From Psychroserpens sp. SPM9 (GTDB lineage: Bacteria > Bacteroidota > Bacteroidia > Flavobacteriales > Flavobacteriaceae), in assembly GCF_025153525.1 (NCBI RefSeq), contig NZ_JANZNR010000003.1, positions 310,001 to 374,000 of the forward strand: a DNA stretch of 64,000 bases, in the 5' to 3' direction. This document shows, piece by piece, positions 30,101 to 39,260 of this stretch. A model generated the notes under the pieces. It did not search any database. It saw nothing but the letters and a program-made list of their open reading frames with translations, and had not been told where the DNA came from. Positions within the stretch are counted from its first letter, which is position 1; each line of letters starts with the position of its first letter. The translations under genes and the position numbers were made by a program.

Positions 30101-33100
30101 TGGTTTGAATATCTGTAGTAGTATTGCCACAATCGTCAGTTAATGACCATGTTCTTGTGATGGTAAACTGATTGTCACAACTTCCAGCTGTAATAGCATC
30201 TGTATACGTCGCTTGGAAGTCTGGAGATGCTGCTGTACACGCATCGAATTCGTTAGTTACATCGCCAACAACATTTAAATCACTAGCGTCTTGATCACAT
30301 TGTATTGTAATGTCGGCAGGAGCAGTGAATGTTGGAGCTGTAGTATCTTGAACATTAATAATTAAAGTTCTAACGGTTTCATTCCCACAATCGTCTGTTG
30401 CTGTCCAAGTTCGTTCTAAAGTATAATTGTTATCGCAATTACCATCGGTTCTTGTTTCTTCAAAAGTTACAGTAGCATTTCCGCATTCGTCTGTAGCTGT
30501 TAAGGTTTCTGCAGCTTCTAATTCACTACATTCGATAGTAATTTCATCGGTTGTTGTATCTGGATTTGTATAGTTTGAAATACACGTAAATTCAATATTG
30601 TGTTGTCTTCCAGACCCAGAAACATTAGCTCTTCGTGCTTCAACACCTAATCTGAATCTATAAGAACTCGAATTGGTGTTTCTTGTTGTGATATTAGATT
30701 GTGGGTTTACACTTGTAACTCCTGTATATTCAGTTGTACCAGCAGTAGCAACTATCCATGAGCCTTCTTCAGTAATTGTTAAATCTGTAGGATCATTTAC
30801 TGTATAACTTGAGGTAAATTGTGTCCAGTTAACTTCACCATAATTATTACCACCATCAATATCATTAAAGTTGGTATAAAATTCAGGTAAGCTTACAGGG
30901 TCACCAGTAATTGCATCTACAAAATCTATTCGATATTCTGTATAGGCACGATCTCCAATATTTGTAAGGCTGAATGCTGTTCTTGGTTTAAGTGCATTAG
31001 GTCCAGATGAATTATCATCCAATACAGGAATGGTAGTATTTACAGTTTCTACAATGGTTAGTAAGGCATCAACATTTGTAGAGACATCACTAAATCTAAA
31101 GACTTCGCCTTCAAGGAAAGTAGAATTATTACCATCTCCAGATTCTTCCTGGTAATTATTAAATGCTAAAACAGGCACATTAACACACGATGGAATATCA
31201 TTATTTACGTCTGAAGGAAAACCAACAATTGTTGGACCTACAGTATCTTCAATGGTGAATGTAGCTGTTGTTTCAATGGTGTTTCCACAGTCATCAGATG
31301 CTGTAAAAGTCACTGTTGCCGAACCTGTTTCACCACAACCATCTGAAAGTCCGCTAAAATTATTTGACCACGTTACATTTCCGCAGTTATCAAAAGCAGA
31401 AGCACTTCCGTTTGATGTTAACCAATTATCGAGTGCTGCTGCACTATTTTCGTTACATTGAACAGTTAAATCAAAAGCATTGGCATCAAGAGTAGGAGGT
31501 GTGGTATCTTGAACAAAAATATTTTGCACATAGGTTTCTATAGTTACGCCACATTCGTCAGTAAACGTCCAGGTATTCGTATAAGATCCGTTATAAGGGC
31601 AATTTGGTTCTGCAACAAAATCCCCAGAAGTTTTGGTTAGAGTAAAATCACAAATATCTGTTTCGGGCTCTAAATTTTGCGCATTATTTATAGCAGACGT
31701 ATCAGAACATTCTATAGTTCTATCTAAAGCACCAGGCGCAGTGGCCCACATAACTTCAGGTTGAATAACATCGATTTCGAGAGGTAATAAATCCCCTTGA
31801 TTACAATCTTTAATAGAAGCAGAACTTAGAGTTGTTTGCTCATTTGTGTTTTGAACACCTGTGTAAGTGGCTGTAAATTGAAGTTCAAATTCTAAATCAC
31901 AGTTGGTTTGTAAAAAATAGCAAGCATCTTGCATTTCAAGATTAAATTGAACTTCTAAGGCATTATCACCAACATCTAGCATACCATCTTCAAAGCTAAA
32001 TACGGCTTCGTTGGTGTTTGAATCAAAATTAAGTGTAACACCAGAAGGTAAATTTGTTGCGGTAATATTAGCAATTTGTGGAGGTAAGATTCCAGACACA
32101 GTTAAGTTTCGTGCGTCATCATTTCCACGGTTATACATGTCAAAACTGAATCCGAGTGAAGTTCCCGGCGTTGCTGGATTGGTACCTGATTCGAGTACAA
32201 TGTCGATAGGCGCTAAATCTGGAGCCCATACATCGACAGCAAAACCAAGTAAGTATAATCCATAAGTTTCTTGATTAGAAGTTAATCTAAATGTAGCCGA
32301 CGATTGATTATTTGCAATAACCGTATTTAATGGGTTACTCAAATTAAAGATACCAGCATCAAATCCTAAGGTATTAGTACTTGCCGGATTTCTATTGGTA
32401 AAATTTGAGTTTCCATCAGTAATGCTACTATTAAAAAAGTTATTGGAAGATCGTGGAGGTGCTGAAATATCAACAAAAGTTCCTAGTATATTTTGTATTT
32501 GTAATTTATCACCCGAAAGATCCTGATCTCCTTCTAAAGCTCCAATTATAATGTCAGCATTCACATTTCCGATAGGAATCGTTTGAAAACCATCAAAAAG
32601 AATATCAAAATTATTAGTTGAAGAGGTGACTTGTGCATAACCATCAAATAAACTGATGTTTTTTGAAGGTAGTTTCGGGCTTTCATAAACGAATACAATT
32701 TGCCATCCGCCAGAAGTACCTATGTTAAGTTGGTCATGACCGGTGAGGCTACCTACTTTTGCTTCTACATTTGCTACTTGATATTTACCATAAGGGGACA
32801 CTAAATTTTGTACTTGCGATGTAATATCTTTAAAGCAAATGTATGGATCGTTATCAATATGTGTTTGTCGGTCCCTTCCTCTATAAACTACTTGATCAGC
32901 AGTTAATGTTGTATAGGTAGTTTGCCCAGGAAGCATGAGTTTAACGTCGTTATAATTCCAGTTTGGCTGATTTTCAGAATTAATATCATTTGTCGGTTCT
33001 CGATCTGCTGCTGCCCAATAGAGATAAACTCTATACATAGAGACACAAGCCAATTGAGGTTCTGGGTTAACTAAGTTAGCACTACTGGAATTAAATGTAG

Positions 33101-33347
33101 TATTATCTGAGTCGATATCTACATATACGTTGTTTGTAAAGTCGTGATTACCTTGATTGCCAGTATAAGCAGTGGTAGCAGTTCTAGACAACATATTATT
33201 TGCAATCATGCATACATCTCCTTTTACAGTTTCGTTAAAACGAGCTTCGAAGGTGTCTAATACTTGAGCATTTGCAGCGAACCCGCAACATACAACAAGT
33301 AAAGTAATAATATGTTTTAAAGTATTATGATTAATAGCAGTTTTCAT
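21108..33347 (-). CDS. Giant modular surface adhesin with T9SS type B (gliding-motility-type) C-terminal domain
   Basis: A 4079-residue protein. N-terminus: signal peptide (residues 1-28, ending CCGFAANAQ). Residues ~29-370 form a unique head ([20 protein letters not shown]), then a DUF11-like beta domain at ~370-490. From ~1001 to ~3805 runs a continuous array of Ig/HYR-like beta modules, each with TDDCGN or TDDCDN near its end: five A modules (79-86 aa), nineteen B modules (92 or 97 aa) and seven C modules (83-84 aa). After a divergent last module and a linker, the type B CTD occupies ~3980-4079 ([44 protein letters not shown]). It should be exported by the T9SS with the adjacent PorP/SprF partner, as for SprB-like gliding adhesins. 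Each module carries 4-7 Cys and many Asp. Function: adhesion or gliding, inferred. Confidence 0.9.
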   Translation of the reverse strand: MKTAINHNTLKHIITLLVVCCGFAANAQVLDTFEARFNETVKGDVCMIANNMLSRTATTAYTGNQGNHDFTNNVYVDIDSDNTTFNSSSANLVNPEPQLACVSMYRVYLYWAAADREPTNDINSENQPNWNYNDVKLMLPGQTTYTTLTADQVVYRGRDRQTHIDNDPYICFKDITSQVQNLVSPYGKYQVANVEAKVGSLTGHDQLNIGTSGGWQIVFVYESPKLPSKNISLFDGYAQVTSSTNNFDILFDGFQTIPIGNVNADIIIGALEGDQDLSGDKLQIQNILGTFVDISAPPRSSNNFFNSSITDGNSNFTNRNPASTNTLGFDAGIFNLSNPLNTVIANNQSSATFRLTSNQETYGLYLLGFAVDVWAPDLAPIDIVLESGTNPATPGTSLGFSFDMYNRGNDDARNLTVSGILPPQIANITATNLPSGVTLNFDSNTNEAVFSFEDGMLDVGDNALEVQFNLEMQDACYFLQTNCDLEFELQFTATYTGVQNTNEQTTLSSASIKDCNQGDLLPLEIDVIQPEVMWATAPGALDRTIECSDTSAINNAQNLEPETDICDFTLTKTSGDFVAEPNCPYNGSYTNTWTFTDECGVTIETYVQNIFVQDTTPPTLDANAFDLTVQCNENSAAALDNWLTSNGSASAFDNCGNVTWSNNFSGLSDGCGETGSATVTFTASDDCGNTIETTATFTIEDTVGPTIVGFPSDVNNDIPSCVNVPVLAFNNYQEESGDGNNSTFLEGEVFRFSDVSTNVDALLTIVETVNTTIPVLDDNSSGPNALKPRTAFSLTNIGDRAYTEYRIDFVDAITGDPVSLPEFYTNFNDIDGGNNYGEVNWTQFTSSYTVNDPTDLTITEEGSWIVATAGTTEYTGVTSVNPQSNITTRNTNSSSYRFRLGVEARRANVSGSGRQHNIEFTCISNYTNPDTTTDEITIECSELEAAETLTATDECGNATVTFEETRTDGNCDNNYTLERTWTATDDCGNETVRTLIINVQDTTAPTFTAPADITIQCDQDASDLNVVGDVTNEFDACTAASPDFQATYTDAITAGSCDNQFTITRTWSLTDDCGNTTTDIQTITVVDTVNPTLTLPADISVECGQSTAPQDTGYATGTDACGAVSITHSDTSVNNCGNTQIITRTWTATDDCGNETSNTQTITVVDTTAPVITIPTNKIRECGEDTNPPNTGTATATDNCGNVTIDYSDTTVSNCGNTQIITRTWTATDACGNVASDVQTITVEDTGAPTLNVPSDITIQCNESTDPANTGNATANDTCGSATVTFTDASVADCGNTEIITRTWTATDACGNSISETQTITVEDTTAPTLTIPADTTIQCTESTDPANTGNATATDTCGNATVTFIDASVDACGNTETITRTWTATDDCGNTTSDVQTISIVDTIAPDISSCTIENTTLECTDTNNEQLANDWNAANIAALEACATDACDTDLVGQVTSDYDFNNLNSTCGPCGTLSVTYTVTDDCGNATTVTVTLTFDDGTIPDLSNCTVTDQSIECSGNDNEQLANDWNAANITALENCADDLGITVISDYSFTNLTSTCGQGGTIAVLYTIRDDCGNSTTLNATLTLEDTTPPNLDNCSVTDTSIECSGDDNEQLANDWNAVNIAALENCGADTCDTDFNGQVTSDYAYSNLVSTCGQGGTIAVIYTITDDCGNATTLNATLTLEDTTPPNLDNCSVTDSSVECSGDDNEQLANDWNAANIASLENCGADTCDTDFNGQVTSDYAYSNLVSTCGQGGTVAVVYTITDDCGNATTLNATLTLEDTVVPDLTGCSVENTVLECSDTDNESLADAWNAANIAALEACAADACDTDFNGQVTSDYDFNNLNTTCGPCGTLNVTYTITDDCGNATTLIATLTFDDGTIPDLSNCSVTDQSIECSGDDNEQLANDWNAANITALENCADDLGITVTSNYAFSNLTSTCGQGGTITVIYTITDDCGNATTLTATLTLEDTTPPNLDNCSVTDTSIECSGDDNEQLANDWNAANIAALENCGADTCDTDFNGQVTSDYAYSNLVSTCGQGGTITVIYTITDDCGNATTLTATLTLEDTTPPNLDNCSVTDTSIECSGDDNEQLANDWNAANIAALENCGADTCDTDFNGQVTSDYAYSNLVSTCGQGGTIAVIYNITDDCGNATTLNATLTLEDTTPPNLDNCSVTDTSIECSGDDNEQLANDWNAANIAALENCGADTCDTDFNGQVTSDYAYSNLVSTCGQGGTIAVIYTITDDCGNATTLNATLTLEDTTPPNLDNCSVTDTSIECSGDDNEQLANDWNAANIAALENCGADTCDTDFNGQVTSDFAYSNLVSTCGQGGTIAVVYTITDDCGNATTLNATLTLEDTTPPNLDDCSVTDTSIECSGDDNEQLANDWNAANIAALENCGADTCDTDFNGQVTSDYAYSNLVSTCGQGGTIAVIYTITDDCGNATTLNATLTLEDTTPPNLDNCSVTDTSIECSGDDNEQLANDWNAANIAALENCGADTCDTDFNGQVTSDYAYSNLVSTCGQGGTIAVVYTITDDCGNATTLNATLTLEDTVVPDLTGCSVENTVLECSDTDNESLADAWNAANITALEACAADACDTDFTGQVTSDYDFNNLNTTCGPCGTLNVTYTITDDCGNATTLIATLTFDDGTIPDLSNCTVEDISIECSGDDNEQLANDWNAANITALENCADDLGITVTSNYAYSNLTSTCGQGGTITVIYTITDDCGNATTLTATLTLEDTTPPNLDNCSVTDTSIECSGDDNEQLANDWNAANIAALENCGADTCDTDFNGQVTSDYAYSNLVSTCGQGGTIAVIYTITDDCGNATTLNATLTLEDTTPPNLDNCSVTDTSIECSGDDNEQLANDWNAANIAALENCGADTCDTDFNGQVTSDYAYSNLVSTCGQGGTIAVIYTITDDCGNATTLNATLTLEDTTPPNLDNCSVTDTSIECSGDDNEQLANDWNAANIAALENCGADTCDTDFNGQVTSDFAYSNLVSTCGQGGTIDVVYTITDDCGNATTLNATLTLEDTVVPDLTGCAVENTTLECSDTDNESLADAWNAANIAALEACAADACDTDFTGQVTSDYDFNNLNTTCGPCGTISVNYTITDDCGNATIVTAILTFGDETIPDLSNCNVEDTTIECAGNENETLASDWNDNNIVTLQACADDLAITVTSNYDYENFVEACGLSGTLTVLYTISDECGNAATLEATLTIEDTTAPTFTVPGDITIECDQDPSDLSLTGDVTDETDVCSNSILEATYSDSVAFGNCANESFITRTWTLTDDCDNATTLVQTITIQDTTAPTFTVPESISLECDADVNDLSLTGDVTDEVDNCSTDLEATFTDAITDGDCANTYIISRTWTLTDDCDNTTTLVQTITVQDTTAPTFTVPESISLECDVDVNDLSLTGDVTDEADNCSTDLEATFTDAITDGDCANAYIISRTWTLTDDCDNTTTLVQTITVQDTTAPTFTVPESISLECDADVNDLSLTGDVTDEADNCSTGLEATYTDAITDGDCANAYVISRTWTLTDDCDNTTTLVQTITVQDTTAPTFTVPESISLECDVDVNDLSLTGDVTDEADNCSTDLEATYTDAITDGDCANAYVISRTWTLTDDCDNTTTLVQTITVQDTTAPTFTVPESISLECDVDVNDLSLTGDVTDEADNCSTDLEATYTDAITDGDCANAYVISRTWTLTDDCDNTTTLVQTITVQDTTAPTFTVPGDIAIECDQDATDLSLTGYVTDEADNCSTGLEATYADEISEGNCPNEFFITRVWTLVDECDNATALIQMITVEDTTAPTLVGELEEVINVVCTDIPEVPELVFEDACSTNMTVEFNETSTADGTAADYMIIRDWIVSDECGNEDVFTQTINVTTQNTIIASDISLCIEDTVFDLFDTLSGDYDPTGTWEVVSGDVTLNGSFFDPTTVDLGEYVVKYVLTDSDCPSETEITITVHDECVVLPCGQEDVVISKAVTANFDGINEYFTISGIEECGFVIELQIFNRWGAKIYDNPNYQNDWNGTASNASVGNSNFVPTGTYYYVIKLIDSTGELELKPITGPIYVSTK
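21935..23675 (-). repeat. Coding repeat array C (seven 83-84-residue modules)
   Basis: Tandem 249-base units (84 codons in the first) encode [16 protein letters not shown]...[12 protein letters not shown]. Units start near 22147, 22396, 22645 and so on at a 249-base period. The middle five are nearly identical in DNA; the two outer ones are diverged. Each has four Cys. Confidence 0.9.
23676..29140 (-). repeat. Coding repeat array B (nineteen 92/97-residue modules in higher-order cycles)
   Basis: Fifteen units of 291 bases and four of 276 bases sum to 5469 bases, matching the span. Three sub-types occur by opening motif: APDIS/VVPDLTG (97 aa, 7 Cys, contains CGPCG), [16 protein letters not shown] (92 aa, 5 Cys) and TTPPNLDN (97 aa, 6 Cys). 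Read N to C they cycle as type1-type2 then 2, 6, 3 and 0 copies of type3. Confidence 0.9.
26914..27509 (-). repeat. Near-perfect tandem duplication of a 291-base unit
   Basis: Reading both copies side by side, 26914-27218 and 27205-27509 show no difference (305 bases at a 291-base offset), while neighbouring units carry several substitutions. It marks a recent unit duplication or gene conversion within array B. Confidence 0.8.
29141..30345 (-). repeat. Coding repeat array A (five 79-86-residue HYR-like modules)
   Basis: Four units of about 237 bases plus one longer unit encode motifs such as [17 protein letters not shown] and [13 protein letters not shown] with four Cys each. They are more diverged in DNA than arrays B and C, so probably older. 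Confidence 0.8.
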
Positions 33348-33368
33348 AAATACGGATTTAGTTTACAA

Positions 33369-33551
33369 TTAACTATTACTAGTTAAACCTTTTGTAGGAT
33401 TTGGGGTTAATGTTTTTATTAATTTTGAGCTTACACATAAACTATTTTTAAAAATAGCATATATAGCTTCGTTTTTTTCTTTTAACACAGTTCGTCCATA
33501 AGTGATTAACTTATTCAGAACAACAAGTATTACCTTCGTAATTCTTTTCAT
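33369..33551 (-). CDS. Doubtful 60-codon ORF in the adhesin leader
   Basis: ATG-initiated, 60 residues, basic (many Lys), with a hydrophobic patch TKVILVVLNKLI but no cleavable signal. It ends 21 bases before the adhesin ATG, in the same direction. It could be a leader peptide, a small protein, or chance. No homolog is recognised. Its sequence composition is not convincingly coding. Confidence 0.2.
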   Translation of the reverse strand: MKRITKVILVVLNKLITYGRTVLKEKNEAIYAIFKNSLCVSSKLIKTLTPNPTKGLTSNS

Positions 33552-33657
33552 AGTTTATAACTATATAAGTCGCTTAGCGATGTTTAAAAAACTAAAATCT
33601 ACTGATAGGAGCTTTGTAGGCCTAAATCAGATGTAAATTTTTTTAGTGAGGGAAGAA

Positions 33658-33677
33658 CATTGGCAACCAATGCTTGG
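33658..33677. promoter_or_regulatory. Overlapping palindromes, possible operator
   Basis: CATTGGCAACCAATG (33658-33672) is a perfect 6+3+6 inverted repeat. It overlaps CCAATGCTTGG (33667-33677), giving three alternating TTGG/CCAA half-sites. It lies in the divergent control region, well placed for a repressor acting on either operon. Confidence 0.35.
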
Positions 33678-33754
33678 TAAATGGATTTATTAATATATTT
33701 TTGATTTGGGGTCATTAAACATAAATTTAACTTAACAAATGAACTGATTACTAA

Positions 33755-33762
33755 TACGTTTG
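33755..33762 (+). promoter_or_regulatory. Candidate -7 element of the polyphosphate operon
   Basis: TACGTTTG matches TAnnTTTG, 90 bases before the sixA-like ATG. Two bases beyond it, CAAATTTA (33764-33771) is an exact match on the other strand, so two divergent -7 elements nearly abut. No clear -33 box was found for either. Confidence 0.4.
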
Positions 33763-33852
33763 ACAAATTTAAATGATAAAGAGGGCAAAATACTCGTTAA
33801 AACGGAATTATACAACATTTTATCGATAAAAAATGCTTTTAATCGAATAATT

Positions 33853-34338
33853 ATGAAAACACTTATACTCACCAGGCATGCAAAATCATCATGGGAATAT
33901 GATGTAAGCGATAAAGAAAGACCATTAAAAAAACGAGGTGTTAACGATGCTAAGCTCGTTTCTAGTGCGTTCAAGGAACGATTGTTATCACCAGAAACAG
34001 TTTTTTCTAGTCCTGCTAACAGAGCGTTATCTACGTGTAAGATTTTTATGAATACACTCAATATCCCTGAAACTGATATTGAAATAATTCCAGATTTATA
34101 CGATTTTGGAGGCGAGCAGGTGATTCGTTTTTTAAAAAAATTAGATGAAGATTATAAAAATGTTATGATTTTTGGTCATAATCATGCATTCACATCTATT
34201 TGCAATATATTTGGAGATAAATTTATTGATAATCTACCAACAAGTGGTTTGGTAGTTATTGATTTTAATGTTAATTCTTGGTCTGACATCAAGAATGGAA
34301 CCACAAGATTTATGATTTTCCCTAGAGATTTAAAATAA
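33853..34338 (+). CDS. SixA-like histidine phosphatase
   Basis: A 161-residue histidine-phosphatase (phosphoglycerate-mutase-like) protein. The catalytic RHG-type motif is LTRHAKSSW (residues ~6-14); the second His lies in MIFGHNHAFTS (~100), and SSPANRALST supplies the conserved Arg. SixA removes phosphate from phospho-His on signalling proteins in E. coli. Here the gene sits directly before ppk1, overlapping by one base (TAATG). I chose the ATG at 33853, since the frame upstream lacks the family's N-terminus. Substrate is unknown. Confidence 0.85.
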   Translation: MKTLILTRHAKSSWEYDVSDKERPLKKRGVNDAKLVSSAFKERLLSPETVFSSPANRALSTCKIFMNTLNIPETDIEIIPDLYDFGGEQVIRFLKKLDEDYKNVMIFGHNHAFTSICNIFGDKFIDNLPTSGLVVIDFNVNSWSDIKNGTTRFMIFPRDLK

Positions 34339-36389
34339 TGACAAAAGACAAAAACAGTTATGTAAATAGAGAATTAAGTTGGCTTCAGTTTAATGAGCGT
34401 GTATTGCAAGAAGCTGCAGATGAAAGTGTTCCATTGATTGAACGCTTTCGTTTTTTAGGAATATTCTCCAATAATTTAGATGAATTTTTTAAGGTAAGAT
34501 ATGCTACCGTAAAGCGTATTGATGAAGCTGGAAAAGGCGGAAAAAGCGAATTAGGAATTAAAGCCGATGAGCTTTTAGAAATTATCACTCAGGTTGTTAT
34601 CAAACAGCAGAGTAAAAGCTTAGATATTCTGAGTGCTATTCAAAAGCAATTAGAAAACGAAGATATATTCATCATTAATGAAACCCAAGTTGATGACGAG
34701 CAACATTCTTTTATCAAAAACTATTTCATTCAGCAAGTAAGTCCGGCTCTAGTCACCATAATTTTAAATGATTCTGTAGAGTTGCCTTTATTAAAAGATA
34801 GTGCAGCATATTTAGCTGTTAAAATGGAATTGGCTAATGAGAAAAATCAATATGCTCTCATCGAAATCCCTAAGTCAATGGACCGCTTTGTAGTGCTTCC
34901 GTCTAAGGATGACAAGAGCTACATTATGATATTAGATGATTTGTTGCGCTATTGCTTAGATGATATTTTCAATATTTTTAATTATAACAGTATTTCTGCC
35001 AATATGATTAAAATCACCAGAGATGGTGAGTTGGATTTTGATAGTGATTTAAGTAAAAGTTTTATTGAAAAAATATCAGATAGTGTTAAAGACCGTCAAA
35101 TTGGAGATCCTGTTCGTTTTGTTTATGATAAAACAATCGACGATGAAACGCTTGAATATTTGATGACAAAAATGGGAATCGATTCTAAAGATAGTGTCAT
35201 TCCTGGAGGTCGTTATCATAACAGGAGAGATTATATGGATTTTCCAAGTCTTGGCAGGCAAGATTTACTTTACAAAAAGATTAAACCTTTGCAAATTAAG
35301 GGTTTAAGTTTAGAGAGCAGTATTTTTACGACTATTGTTAAAAAAGATTATTTACTTCATACACCATATCAAACATTTTCTTATGTGGTTAAGTTTTTAC
35401 GTGAAGCAGCGCTTGATCCGCAGGTTAAAACTATTAAAATAACCATTTATCGATTAGCTCAAATTTCACATATTGCCAGCTCACTTATTAATGCTGCAAA
35501 GAATGGTAAAAAAGTAACCGTCGTTATTGAGCTCAGAGCACGTTTTGATGAACAAGCTAATATTGATTATGCCGAGCAAATGCAAGATGAAGGTGTGAAT
35601 ATGCTGTTTGGAGTGTCGGGCTTAAAAGTTCACAGTAAAATTTGCGTCATTGAACGTGAAGAAGACGGCAATTTAAAGCGTTATGGTTTTATAAGTACGG
35701 GGAATTTTAACGAGTCAACAGCCAAGATATATACAGATTTCACCTTATTTACTGCCAATCAAAAGATCTTAAAAGACATCAATAAAGTGTTTAATTTCTT
35801 TGAAACGAATTATCGTATCTACCGACATAAACACATCATTACGTCACCACATTATACAAAATCAAAATTATTCGCACTTATAGATACTGAAATTGAGAAT
35901 GTTAAAAAAGGGAAGCCTGCTTTTATCAAACTGAAACTGAACAGTATTTCGAGTTATAAAATGGTTGATAAGCTCTATGAAGCGAGTCGTGCCGGTGTGA
36001 AAATTCAAATGATTGTTCGAGGCATATGTTGCTTGGTTCCTGGAGTAAAAGGAATGAGTGAAAATATTGAGGTAATTAGTATCATTGATAAATTTTTAGA
36101 ACATACCAGACTCTACGTCTTTTGTAACAATAACGATACGAAAGTTTATATTTCATCAGCAGATTGGATGACACGTAATATTGAAAACAGAGTCGAAGTG
36201 AGTTGTCCGATATATCAAGACGATATCAAGCAAGATTTACTAGATATTTTCGATATTTGCTGGAGCGATAATGTTAAGGCAAGGATTATAGATGCCACTC
36301 AAAGCAATGATTATCGAAAAAATAATAACCCTAAAGTTAGAGCACAATTTGAGCTTTACGATTATTTCAAAGAAAAATTGAATTCTTAG
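34338..36389 (+). CDS. ppk1: Polyphosphate kinase 1
   Basis: A 683-residue PPK1 of normal length that polymerises the ATP gamma-phosphate into polyphosphate, reversibly. The N-terminal domain starts YVNRELSWLQFNERVLQEA. The autophosphorylated His is H432 in KVHSKICVI and the second active-site His is H589 in FLEHTRLYVF. Their 157-residue spacing equals that of E. coli H435/H592. The central operon gene, one base overlap with the upstream sixA-like gene and one base from ppx. Confidence 0.97.
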   Translation: MTKDKNSYVNRELSWLQFNERVLQEAADESVPLIERFRFLGIFSNNLDEFFKVRYATVKRIDEAGKGGKSELGIKADELLEIITQVVIKQQSKSLDILSAIQKQLENEDIFIINETQVDDEQHSFIKNYFIQQVSPALVTIILNDSVELPLLKDSAAYLAVKMELANEKNQYALIEIPKSMDRFVVLPSKDDKSYIMILDDLLRYCLDDIFNIFNYNSISANMIKITRDGELDFDSDLSKSFIEKISDSVKDRQIGDPVRFVYDKTIDDETLEYLMTKMGIDSKDSVIPGGRYHNRRDYMDFPSLGRQDLLYKKIKPLQIKGLSLESSIFTTIVKKDYLLHTPYQTFSYVVKFLREAALDPQVKTIKITIYRLAQISHIASSLINAAKNGKKVTVVIELRARFDEQANIDYAEQMQDEGVNMLFGVSGLKVHSKICVIEREEDGNLKRYGFISTGNFNESTAKIYTDFTLFTANQKILKDINKVFNFFETNYRIYRHKHIITSPHYTKSKLFALIDTEIENVKKGKPAFIKLKLNSISSYKMVDKLYEASRAGVKIQMIVRGICCLVPGVKGMSENIEVISIIDKFLEHTRLYVFCNNNDTKVYISSADWMTRNIENRVEVSCPIYQDDIKQDLLDIFDICWSDNVKARIIDATQSNDYRKNNNPKVRAQFELYDYFKEKLNS

Positions 36390-36390
36390 T

Positions 36391-37296
36391 ATGCTAACCA
36401 TAAAAAAATACGCAGCGATAGATATTGGATCCAATGCTGTTAGACTCTTAATCGCAAGTATTATTGAACAAAAGGGGCAACCTGTTAAGTTTAAAAAGAC
36501 CTCTTTGGTTCGTGTGCCTATTCGTCTGGGAGCCGATGTATTTATTAAAGGTGAGATTTCTGAAGAGAATAAACTACGCATGTTAGATACGATGACGGCT
36601 TTTAAATTGTTGATGAAGTCTCACAAAGTGGTTACTTATAAAGCCTGTGCTACTTCTGCGATGCGTGAAGCTGAGAATGGTGAAGCCGTTTCAAAACTTA
36701 TTTATAAAAAGGCCGATATCGCTATTGATATTATTGATGGTGAAGAAGAAGCTGCTATTATTGCTGCAACAGATTTACATTCGTATATCAAAGAAGATAA
36801 AACCTATTTATACGTTGATGTTGGTGGTGGAAGTACAGAGTTTTCTGTTATTCACCTCGGAAAAACAGTAGCTTCTAAATCGTTTAAAATCGGGACTGTT
36901 CGTTTGCTTAACGATATTGTAAAAAAAGAAACCTGGCTTGAACTGGAAGATTGGATCAAAACCCAAACCAAAGATTACGATGTGATTGATTTGATTGGTT
37001 CTGGTGGAAACATCAATAAGATTTTCAAAATTTCAGGGAAATCTATGGGCAAACCATTAACTTACTTTTACTTAACATCCTATTACAATAAGTTGCAAAC
37101 CTATTCTTATGAGGAACGTATTACAGAACTCGAATTAAATCAAGATAGAGCAGATGTAATCATTCCTGCAACCCGAATATATCTTTCTGCAATGAAATGG
37201 AGTGGCTCAAAGGATATTTATGTGCCTAAAATCGGACTCTCAGATGGAATCATAAAAAGCGTCTATTACAACACAGTGTCAAGCGTAAATCTCTAA
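36391..37296 (+). CDS. ppx: Exopolyphosphatase (Ppx/GppA family)
   Basis: A 301-residue member of the sugar-kinase/Hsp70-actin fold. The phosphate-1 motif is AIDIGSNAVRLLIA (residues ~8-21); the second nucleotide-binding motif is YLYVDVGGGSTEFSVI (~140). At 301 residues it is the short form without the C-terminal HD-like extension of E. coli Ppx. It hydrolyses terminal phosphate of polyphosphate or pppGpp; which of these is favoured cannot be told here. It is adjacent to ppk1, so synthesis and breakdown are co-regulated. Confidence 0.9.
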   Translation: MLTIKKYAAIDIGSNAVRLLIASIIEQKGQPVKFKKTSLVRVPIRLGADVFIKGEISEENKLRMLDTMTAFKLLMKSHKVVTYKACATSAMREAENGEAVSKLIYKKADIAIDIIDGEEEAAIIAATDLHSYIKEDKTYLYVDVGGGSTEFSVIHLGKTVASKSFKIGTVRLLNDIVKKETWLELEDWIKTQTKDYDVIDLIGSGGNINKIFKISGKSMGKPLTYFYLTSYYNKLQTYSYEERITELELNQDRADVIIPATRIYLSAMKWSGSKDIYVPKIGLSDGIIKSVYYNTVSSVNL

Positions 37297-37403
37297 AAAT
37301 AAGTTGGTTTTGCCGTGTTTTTGCACATCATGACCAATATTTATTTTGTATTTTTAAATTTCATCATATATTAGCTGTCTCAAATCTTTGCTAGTTATTA
37401 GCT

Positions 37404-37411
37404 TAATTTTG
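37404..37411 (+). promoter_or_regulatory. Candidate -7 element
   Basis: TAATTTTG, an exact TAnnTTTG, lies 50 bases before the beta-barrel gene at 37462. No TTTG at a suitable distance is seen upstream. Confidence 0.4.
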
Positions 37412-37461
37412 ATGACTATTTATTACAAACTAGAAAACCCTAATTAAAAATATTTGTACCA

Positions 37462-37995
37462 ATGAAATCATTACTACTTACTTTATTATTTGTGGCTGTT
37501 ACAACATTTTCCTACTCTCAAGAAGTGAGTTATGGTGTACGAGCAGGAGTTAATATCTCTAATCTGGATTTTGATCCAGACCCAACTTTTACGAACCAAC
37601 ATAGAAACGGATTTGCTTTTGGCGGATTTGTAGATTATGGAATTACTGAAAATTTTTCAGCACAAGTTGAGATTCAATATTCTGCTGAAGGTGCAAAAGC
37701 TGATGAAATCAGAGCTGATTATATTCAGATGCCAATTATGGCACGTTTTACCTTAGGTGATAAATTTGCTTTAGGCGTTGGCCCAATGGTAAGTTTAAAA
37801 ACATGGAAAAATCAAGATGCTTTTTCAACATTTACTTTTTCTGGAATTGGAGGTATAGAGTATATGATTAATGACGAATTATTTATTGATGCTAGAGTAC
37901 ACTACGGATTAAGCAATATTTTAAATGAAGATGTTGTTGGAAATCAAGAGGCTCAAAACACAACCTTTCAATTTGGTTTCGGAATTAGAATCTAG
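37462..37995 (+). CDS. Outer-membrane beta-barrel protein (PorT-like family)
   Basis: A 177-residue protein with a signal peptide (MKSLLLTLLFVAVTTFSYSQ) and an eight-strand type barrel beginning EVSYGVRAGVNISNLDF, with the family-typical GVRAGVNxSNL start and C-terminal aromatic-ended strand (TTFQFGFGIRI). Strands such as NFSAQVEIQYSAEG and YIQMPIMARFTLGD follow the PorT/OmpW-like small-barrel pattern common in Bacteroidota. Function unknown; probably a small porin-like protein. It has its own promoter and terminator. Confidence 0.82.
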   Translation: MKSLLLTLLFVAVTTFSYSQEVSYGVRAGVNISNLDFDPDPTFTNQHRNGFAFGGFVDYGITENFSAQVEIQYSAEGAKADEIRADYIQMPIMARFTLGDKFALGVGPMVSLKTWKNQDAFSTFTFSGIGGIEYMINDELFIDARVHYGLSNILNEDVVGNQEAQNTTFQFGFGIRI

Positions 37996-38017
37996 TACGA
38001 ACCGATTATAAAACATA

Positions 38018-38050
38018 AATGCTTCAGTTAATTGCTGAAGCATTTTTTTT
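38018..38050 (+). terminator. Intrinsic terminator
   Basis: The stem AATGCTTCAG with CTGAAGCATT around TTAATTG is followed by eight T residues. It ends the beta-barrel gene. Confidence 0.9.
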
Positions 38051-38102
38051 ATGTATTCTACCCAAGTTATATGTTGCATTGGATGAATTAAAATAGCATA
38101 AA

Positions 38103-38687
38103 CTAACCATGAATGGTCTCGCTCTTGCTCAGGTTTTTCATGATGTCTGCCTCGTAATCAAGCAATTGTTGCCATTTCTCATCGACCTCTTTACGATCGC
38201 CATATTGTCTTGCAAATCCTAAAAACATCGTGTAGTGATTTGCTTCGCTTACCATTAATTTTCTGTAAAACTCTGCGAGTTCTTTATCTTGCAATGCTTC
38301 GGAAAGCAGTCTGAAACGCTCACAACTTCTAGCTTCAATCAAAGCAGCATACAATAAACGATGTACGAGTTGCGTCGTTCTGCTACCACCTTTTGGGAAG
38401 AATTTGAGCAATTGGATCACATAGTCGTCTTTTCTGTCGCGACCTAAAACCCAGCCATTTTCAAGAATTTTATCATGTACCATCTTAAAATGACTGATTT
38501 CCTCTTTAACCAAGGCAATCATTTCCTGAACTAAATCGGTGTATTCGGGAAAGCTTACAATTAATGAAATTGCCGTACTGGCTGCTTTTTGCTCACAATA
38601 AGCATGGTCTGTGAGAATATCTTCAATGTTTTTTTCTACTATATTAACCCAACGCGGATCGGTTGGTAGTTTTAATCCTAACATCAT
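38103..38687 (-). CDS. miaE: tRNA-(ms2io6A)-hydroxylase, MiaE-like
   Basis: A 194-residue ferritin-like four-helix di-iron enzyme. Metal ligands fit HAYCEQKAASTA, KEEISHFKMVHD, EARSCERFRLL and SEANHYTMFL (Glu and ExxH motifs). MiaE hydroxylates ms2i6A at tRNA position 37 using O2. The start (ATGATG) overlaps the stop of the upstream lipoprotein gene by one base, so it ends a dnaX-lipoprotein-miaE operon. The length equals that of short MiaE proteins. Confidence 0.9.
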   Translation of the reverse strand: MMLGLKLPTDPRWVNIVEKNIEDILTDHAYCEQKAASTAISLIVSFPEYTDLVQEMIALVKEEISHFKMVHDKILENGWVLGRDRKDDYVIQLLKFFPKGGSRTTQLVHRLLYAALIEARSCERFRLLSEALQDKELAEFYRKLMVSEANHYTMFLGFARQYGDRKEVDEKWQQLLDYEADIMKNLSKSETIHG

Positions 38688-39250
38688 TAGCTATGGTCTT
38701 CAATTAATGTGATATATTCTTTTCCGTTGGTATCAATCTGCATTTCATATAATTTATAAGCATTGCTTTTGGGGTTTATAAAAGAAATGCCAAGCGCTAA
38801 AGTTTTAGTATCACACTGATCTTGGTTGACCCAAACGTGTTCAAGCGTAGCATATTGCCAAAATGTAGACGCTGAAACATCTTCAAAATCAGCCGTAGAA
38901 ATATGCTTATTAAAAATGATTTTATCTGAAACAGCAACCGTCACATCAGAAGCAAAAACACGATGGTATTCAGATGTTTTTTGAATACCCTTAATCGATT
39001 CTTTCACTAAAATATCAGTATCCATAAGTGTATAGTTTTTTATGTTTACTGTAAATGTATTGGCAACAATGGAGTCTGTTTTTGTTTCTGTGTAATATTC
39101 AGGATAATAAGTGTTTATGTCTATTGTTTTAAGGTTTTTGTTGAACTCAATAACAGCTTGTTCTAAATGCTCTTTTTTACTGGTTCTTCGATCACAAGAC
39201 ATAAAAATGATAAGAATAATAAATGGAATTACGGCTAATAACTTTTTCAT
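38687..39250 (-). CDS. Lipoprotein of unknown function
   Basis: A 187-residue protein with a lipoprotein signal (AVIPFIILIIFMSC, lipidated Cys ~19), then a charged stretch RRTSKKEH. The mature region is mostly beta strands (EYYTETKTDSIVANTFTVNI, then TALGISFINPKSNAY-like segments). No family is recognised. It lies between dnaX (10 bases) and miaE (1-base overlap), hence co-transcribed. Role unknown. Confidence 0.65.
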   Translation of the reverse strand: MKKLLAVIPFIILIIFMSCDRRTSKKEHLEQAVIEFNKNLKTIDINTYYPEYYTETKTDSIVANTFTVNIKNYTLMDTDILVKESIKGIQKTSEYHRVFASDVTVAVSDKIIFNKHISTADFEDVSASTFWQYATLEHVWVNQDQCDTKTLALGISFINPKSNAYKLYEMQIDTNGKEYITLIEDHS

Positions 39251-39260
39251 AAAAAACAGT

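Larger units (their letters stand above)
33348..33852. other. Divergent control region between the adhesin operon and the polyphosphate operon
   Basis: 505 bases. It holds a doubtful 60-codon minus-strand ORF (33369-33551), a 16-base perfect palindrome CTATTTTTAAAAATAG (33442-33457), overlapping TTGG/CCAA palindromes (33658-33677), and facing -7-like elements at 33755-33771. It must contain the start of a long adhesin mRNA leader, but I cannot place that promoter firmly. Confidence 0.55.

Noticed and set aside
21935-30345. CRISPR-like regular repetition
   Set aside because: The period (237-291 bases) and continuous minus-strand reading frame show protein-coding modules; there are no short repeats with unique spacers and no cas genes.
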